The notes beneath the pieces were generated by a model. It had not been told where the DNA came from. It was given only the letters and a program-made list of their open reading frames with translations, and did no database searches. The position numbers were made by a program, and so were the translations under genes. From Candidatus Zixiibacteriota bacterium (lineage in GTDB: Bacteria > Zixibacteria > MSB-5A5 > GN15 > FEB-12), in assembly GCA_028715215.1 (NCBI GenBank), contig JAQUSF010000012.1, forward strand, positions 1 to 49,101: a stretch of 49,101 bases of DNA. The letters run 5' to 3'. How positions within the stretch are numbered: position 1 is the stretch's first letter; the number at the start of each line of letters is the position of its first letter. This document shows, piece by piece, positions 45,450-49,101 of this stretch.

Positions 45450-48400
45450 ATGTTGAAGAAAGTCCTTGTTTTTATGTTATGGATTTTAGTGGTGATGGTC
45501 CCGTTTGCTGATGGTGCCATTTTCACAGTGACAACTCCGACAGATTTAAATCCGATGGGCGGAGGTAATCCAGGGGAGCTTCGCTGGGCTATGAACATGG
45601 CTAATACAACTGTTGGTGCGGATCAGATCACCTTTCAAATTCCGGGGATAGGTCCTCATACTATTATGCCTGTTATGCAATTACCGATTCTAACCGATAT
45701 GGCCGGGACCTGGATCAACGGCACCACCCAACCGGGTACGGTGTGCTCTTCGCCGGTATCAAATTTAAAACCGATGGTTGAGATTGACGGGATGAACGCC
45801 GGTCCGGCTAACGGCATCTGGATTCAGTCGAATAACAATACCATTTCCGCCCTGTGTATCAACAACTTCGAGTACAACGGTATTTTAATTGAAGGCATGT
45901 ATGAAGCCAACGGGAACGTGGTTCATTGCTGTATTCTCGGGCTGGATCCGACCGGGATGTTTGATAAAGGTAACGGTCGCATACTGGCGAACTTTTATGC
46001 CGGTGTTACAATTAAGAACTTGCCCGGCGGAAGCGCCCTGGACAATACCATCGACCTGAACCTGATCTCGGGTAACTGGTGCGAAGGGGTATGGATTATG
46101 GGTCCCCTGGAACCCGGTGATGTGGCTTTTAATCATGTCTCGAACAATTACATCGGGACTGAGATAACGGGAACATCGGCAATACCCAATGACCATGAGG
46201 GCATTTGTATTACCGAAGGTGCCCACAATAATACGGTTGACCATAACCTGATATCTGGAAACACCTGGGACGGAGTCGGAATTCAGGGTTACAATAATGC
46301 CGGGTACGGAAATCCCATATTATCGCACTCCAACTGGGTGGCGTATAATATTATCGGCCTTGATGTCAATGCGGTCAATCCTCTTCCGAACGGTTATCAC
46401 GGAGTGGCCATAGGCGAGTATGGTCCCCCGAGGGGAACACCCAGTCAATGGGGTTGTGCTCCTGGTAATCAGGTTGTCTTTAATACTATCGCTCATAATG
46501 GCGGTGATGGAGTGGCAGTCTGGGAGGATTTAATTGATGCCGTAAATGGTGACAATAATTTAATATCACAAAATTCCATTTATGACAATACGGAACTTGG
46601 CATCGACCTGCAGAATGACGGTGTTACTCCCAATGACGGCCCGCCCGACCCGGATAACAGGGGTAATGAAGAGCTCAATTTCCCGATTATCCTGAACGCT
46701 AACATTACAGCTGGTGCGACTACTGTCACCGGTTCCTATGACCCGACCGCATCTATTATCGAGGTCTTCAAGGCTCGTCTTGACCCTACGGGTTTTGGCG
46801 AAGGCGAGGTTTACCTGGGTAATGCCGTGCTTGACGGCCTGGGTAACTGGATTTTTACCACAACCTCCCTGGTGGCGGGTGATTATGTTACCGCCACGGC
46901 AACCGATGTTAACAACAATACCTCGGAATTCTGCGCCAGCGTGATGGTAAGCGGCGGCAGTGTGGATTGGGATTGCACCAGTAATCCTCCGCCCGGTAAA
47001 ACTGCCGGCGGTTATGAAATGGAAAACAACAACGCCTGTCCTTTAAGTAACATTGCCTCCTGCGAAACCGCTTATTGCGGGGATATCAATCCTGACATTG
47101 ACCAGGATTGGTGGGTAATCAACCTGCCCAACGATAACTGTTATTGCCTGCATGTAAGAGTTTTCGCCAATGCGACTGCAGGCCAGTATGCTTATGGCGG
47201 TGGTCTTGACCCGGTGCTGGATATTTTCGCCTCCGATTGCAATACCCTGCTTTTCACGAATGATAATCACGGCGGCACTTTCCCTGACGCTGTCGGGACC
47301 GATGCCCAGTATGACTGCCTGGATGCTGGGAACTGCCATCAGCCGGGAACACAGTTGTATATCAGGATTACCGGTGGCATAGCCGGCTCGACGGGACCTT
47401 ACCTGCTGGTGGTGAACTGCTATCAGTGTGAATGTCCCGAAGAACCGGATACCTGCGATTACTACAAACCGGGCTATACGGATTATTGTCCCAACGGCAT
47501 TCCCGATTTCGACCAGAAGCAGAATAACTGGGTCATGCCGGGGACCATGCCCCCGCGATGGTCGCATTGCGGACCTGTGGCACTGGCCAACTGTTTATGG
47601 TGGTTCGATTCCAAGTTCGAACCCACTCCGGTTGACCCGCGGCCCTTCTTCCCGGGGCTGGGAAATCCCCCAAAGAATGATAATTATCCCCTGGTACAAT
47701 CATATGATCCGACTGGTGGGGTATGGGATGACCATGACACCAACAACGTGATACCGTTTGTAGATTCGCTGGCCCTGTATTGTAAGACTAATATGGTCGG
47801 TTCGGGAACGTTAATAGACAGTCTTTATATGGGAGCGCTAAATTGGATAAATAAAGCCGGGCTGACGGCCAAATATAAGGTCAGTCTTTATACCCTTGGC
47901 TTTTCGCCGGGATATGAGCCGGCTGAATTTGAATTTATCCGTTCGGAAATTCTGAGAAGTCAGAATGTGATTCTGCTGTTGGGCTTCTATCAGGAGGTGG
48001 ATCCGGGATATTGCGAGCGGATTGGCGGTCACTATGTAACGGTGGCCGGAACCTGCAGTAACCCGCTTGATTCATGTTTGTGTATTTCCGACCCGTATCT
48101 GAATAAGAACGAAGGCGAACCGCCGGCCGGTTCCTCCCATCCGTCCGGAGTACACAACGATGCTTCCCTGATATCCGGACCCCACGGGACCTATTTTCAT
48201 GACTGGTATGACGTTTCCTTGACAACCTGTATGCCGACCGGGCCGGTTTATTTCCCTCTGGAACTGGTGAACTACGGCAATATGGATTCTCTGACCATGT
48301 TGATGTTCTACAATATGAACGGCAGCGGGACGGTACCGCCGATTCCGGGCATACGCCATACTCTGATTGAGTATGCCCTGGTTATCTGTCCGACGATTCA

Positions 48401-49101
48401 GGATGAGGACGGCGACGGTGTTCCGGATGACGTTGACAACTGTCCGCACAAGTACAATCCGTTGCAGGAGGACACGGATGCTGATAATGTCGGTGATTCG
48501 TGTGATAACTGTATCTATGTTGTCAATCCCGGTCAGGAGGACTTCGATGCCGACGGAGTAGGCGACGTTTGCGACAACTGTCCGACGGTGCCCAACCCAT
48601 TGCAGACCAACTCGGATACGGATACACTGGGTGACGCCTGCGACAACTGTCCGACGGTGGACAACAATGACCAGGCCAATAACGATGGTGACACTCTGGG
48701 TGATGTCTGTGACCCGGACGATGACAACGACGGTATTCTGGATGATGGCGACGGCAGCGGGGTTATCGGAGATAATCCCTGTACGGGCGGAGCCACGACG
48801 AACTGTGACGATAACTGCCAGTTTGATTACAATCCGTTGCAGGAAGACAGTGACGGCAACGGGGTAGGCGATTCGTGTGATTACTGTTGTACGGGGAAGA
48901 CGGGTAATGCCGACTGTTCGAGCGAGGACCAGCCGGACATATCGGATATAACACGGCTGATCGATTACCTGTATATTTCCCATAATCCGTTGTGTTGTCT
49001 TGAGGAAGCGGATGTGGATGTCAGCGGCGGTGAGCCGGATATTTCGGATATTACCTACCTGATAGCACATCTGTACCTCGACCATCGTGAATTGCCCGAT
49101 T
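45450..49101 (+). CDS. Large exported Cys-rich protein: signal peptide, right-handed beta-helix, PPC-like domain, C39-like peptidase domain, thrombospondin type 3 repeats, dockerin-like repeats; 3' truncated by window
   Basis: Open frame from ATG 45450 (AAAGGAGG SD) to window end with no stop; MLKKVLVFMLWILVVMVPFADGAIFTV...; RWSHCGPVALANCLWWFDS...GGHYVTVAGT; DEDGDGVPDDVDNCPHKYNPLQEDTDADNVGDSCDNC...; DISDITRLIDYLYISHNPLCCLEEADVDVSGGEPDISDITYLIAHLYL. Confidence 0.92.
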   Translation, partial: MLKKVLVFMLWILVVMVPFADGAIFTVTTPTDLNPMGGGNPGELRWAMNMANTTVGADQITFQIPGIGPHTIMPVMQLPILTDMAGTWINGTTQPGTVCSSPVSNLKPMVEIDGMNAGPANGIWIQSNNNTISALCINNFEYNGILIEGMYEANGNVVHCCILGLDPTGMFDKGNGRILANFYAGVTIKNLPGGSALDNTIDLNLISGNWCEGVWIMGPLEPGDVAFNHVSNNYIGTEITGTSAIPNDHEGICITEGAHNNTVDHNLISGNTWDGVGIQGYNNAGYGNPILSHSNWVAYNIIGLDVNAVNPLPNGYHGVAIGEYGPPRGTPSQWGCAPGNQVVFNTIAHNGGDGVAVWEDLIDAVNGDNNLISQNSIYDNTELGIDLQNDGVTPNDGPPDPDNRGNEELNFPIILNANITAGATTVTGSYDPTASIIEVFKARLDPTGFGEGEVYLGNAVLDGLGNWIFTTTSLVAGDYVTATATDVNNNTSEFCASVMVSGGSVDWDCTSNPPPGKTAGGYEMENNNACPLSNIASCETAYCGDINPDIDQDWWVINLPNDNCYCLHVRVFANATAGQYAYGGGLDPVLDIFASDCNTLLFTNDNHGGTFPDAVGTDAQYDCLDAGNCHQPGTQLYIRITGGIAGSTGPYLLVVNCYQCECPEEPDTCDYYKPGYTDYCPNGIPDFDQKQNNWVMPGTMPPRWSHCGPVALANCLWWFDSKFEPTPVDPRPFFPGLGNPPKNDNYPLVQSYDPTGGVWDDHDTNNVIPFVDSLALYCKTNMVGSGTLIDSLYMGALNWINKAGLTAKYKVSLYTLGFSPGYEPAEFEFIRSEILRSQNVILLLGFYQEVDPGYCERIGGHYVTVAGTCSNPLDSCLCISDPYLNKNEGEPPAGSSHPSGVHNDASLISGPHGTYFHDWYDVSLTTCMPTGPVYFPLELVNYGNMDSLTMLMFYNMNGSGTVPPIPGIRHTLIEYALVICPTIQDEDGDGVPDDVDNCPHKYNPLQEDTDADNVGDSCDNCIYVVNPGQEDFDADGVGDVCDNCPTVPNPLQTNSDTDTLGDACDNCPTVDNNDQANNDGDTLGDVCDPDDDNDGILDDGDGSGVIGDNPCTGGATTNCDDNCQFDYNPLQEDSDGNGVGDSCDYCCTGKTGNADCSSEDQPDISDITRLIDYLYISHNPLCCLEEADVDVSGGEPDISDITYLIAHLYLDHRELPD
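48570..48659 (+). repeat. Exact 21-nt direct repeat encoding TSP3 units
   Basis: tgcgacaactgtccgacggtg at 48570-48590 and 48639-48659, 69 bp (23 codons) apart. Confidence 0.9.

Noticed and set aside
48400-48890. Repeat-rich region considered as CRISPR or satellite
   Set aside because: Repeats are in frame, codon-spaced and encode TSP3 calcium-binding units.
48072-49085. 337-aa minus-strand ORF
   Set aside because: Antisense to the TSP3/dockerin coding region; repetitive low-complexity V/I/R-rich translation mirrors the repeats. The plus frame carries clear domain signatures.

Overview
The window reads as an ordinary bacterial chromosome segment. I saw no integrase, transposase, phage or CRISPR signature. 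Gene order: the 3' part of efp; rnhC; a lipoprotein; a GAF-domain sensor-like protein; an FMN-riboswitch riboflavin operon (ribD-ribE-ribBA-ribH-nusB); a DUF2723 GT-C/TPR protein, a GT4 glycosyltransferase and a flippase-like protein; a coiled-coil protein plus a LuxR-type HTH; an isolated small-peptide gene with its own promoter, structured leader and terminator; a membrane rhodanese and MauE/DoxX-like pair; a minus-strand type IV pilus/T2SS-like cluster with a fused PilM-PilN; a BamA/TamA-like outer membrane protein; a zinc ribbon; an M6 metalloprotease with a T9SS-like C-terminal domain, next to a PorV-like barrel and a large lipoprotein; a PAS-LuxR regulator; an HTH regulator and an expanded QueT-like transporter; a ferredoxin; a sugar-nucleotide, galT and glgA block; a second GT-C/TPR protein; tRNA-Gly and tRNA-Cys; and a large Cys-rich exported protein (beta-helix, PPC-like, C39-like, thrombospondin type 3, dockerin) that runs off the 3' end and is missing from the ORF track because it has no stop in the window. 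The dockerin style and T9SS-like tails suggest an FCB-type candidate phylum such as Zixibacteria, but this is inference only. The best leads are the isolated 67-aa peptide unit, the promoter and operator architecture of the large surface protein, the FMN switch that joins terminator, SD and start codon, and the QueT with an internal membrane insertion. I did not find a clear-cut new defence or mobile system.
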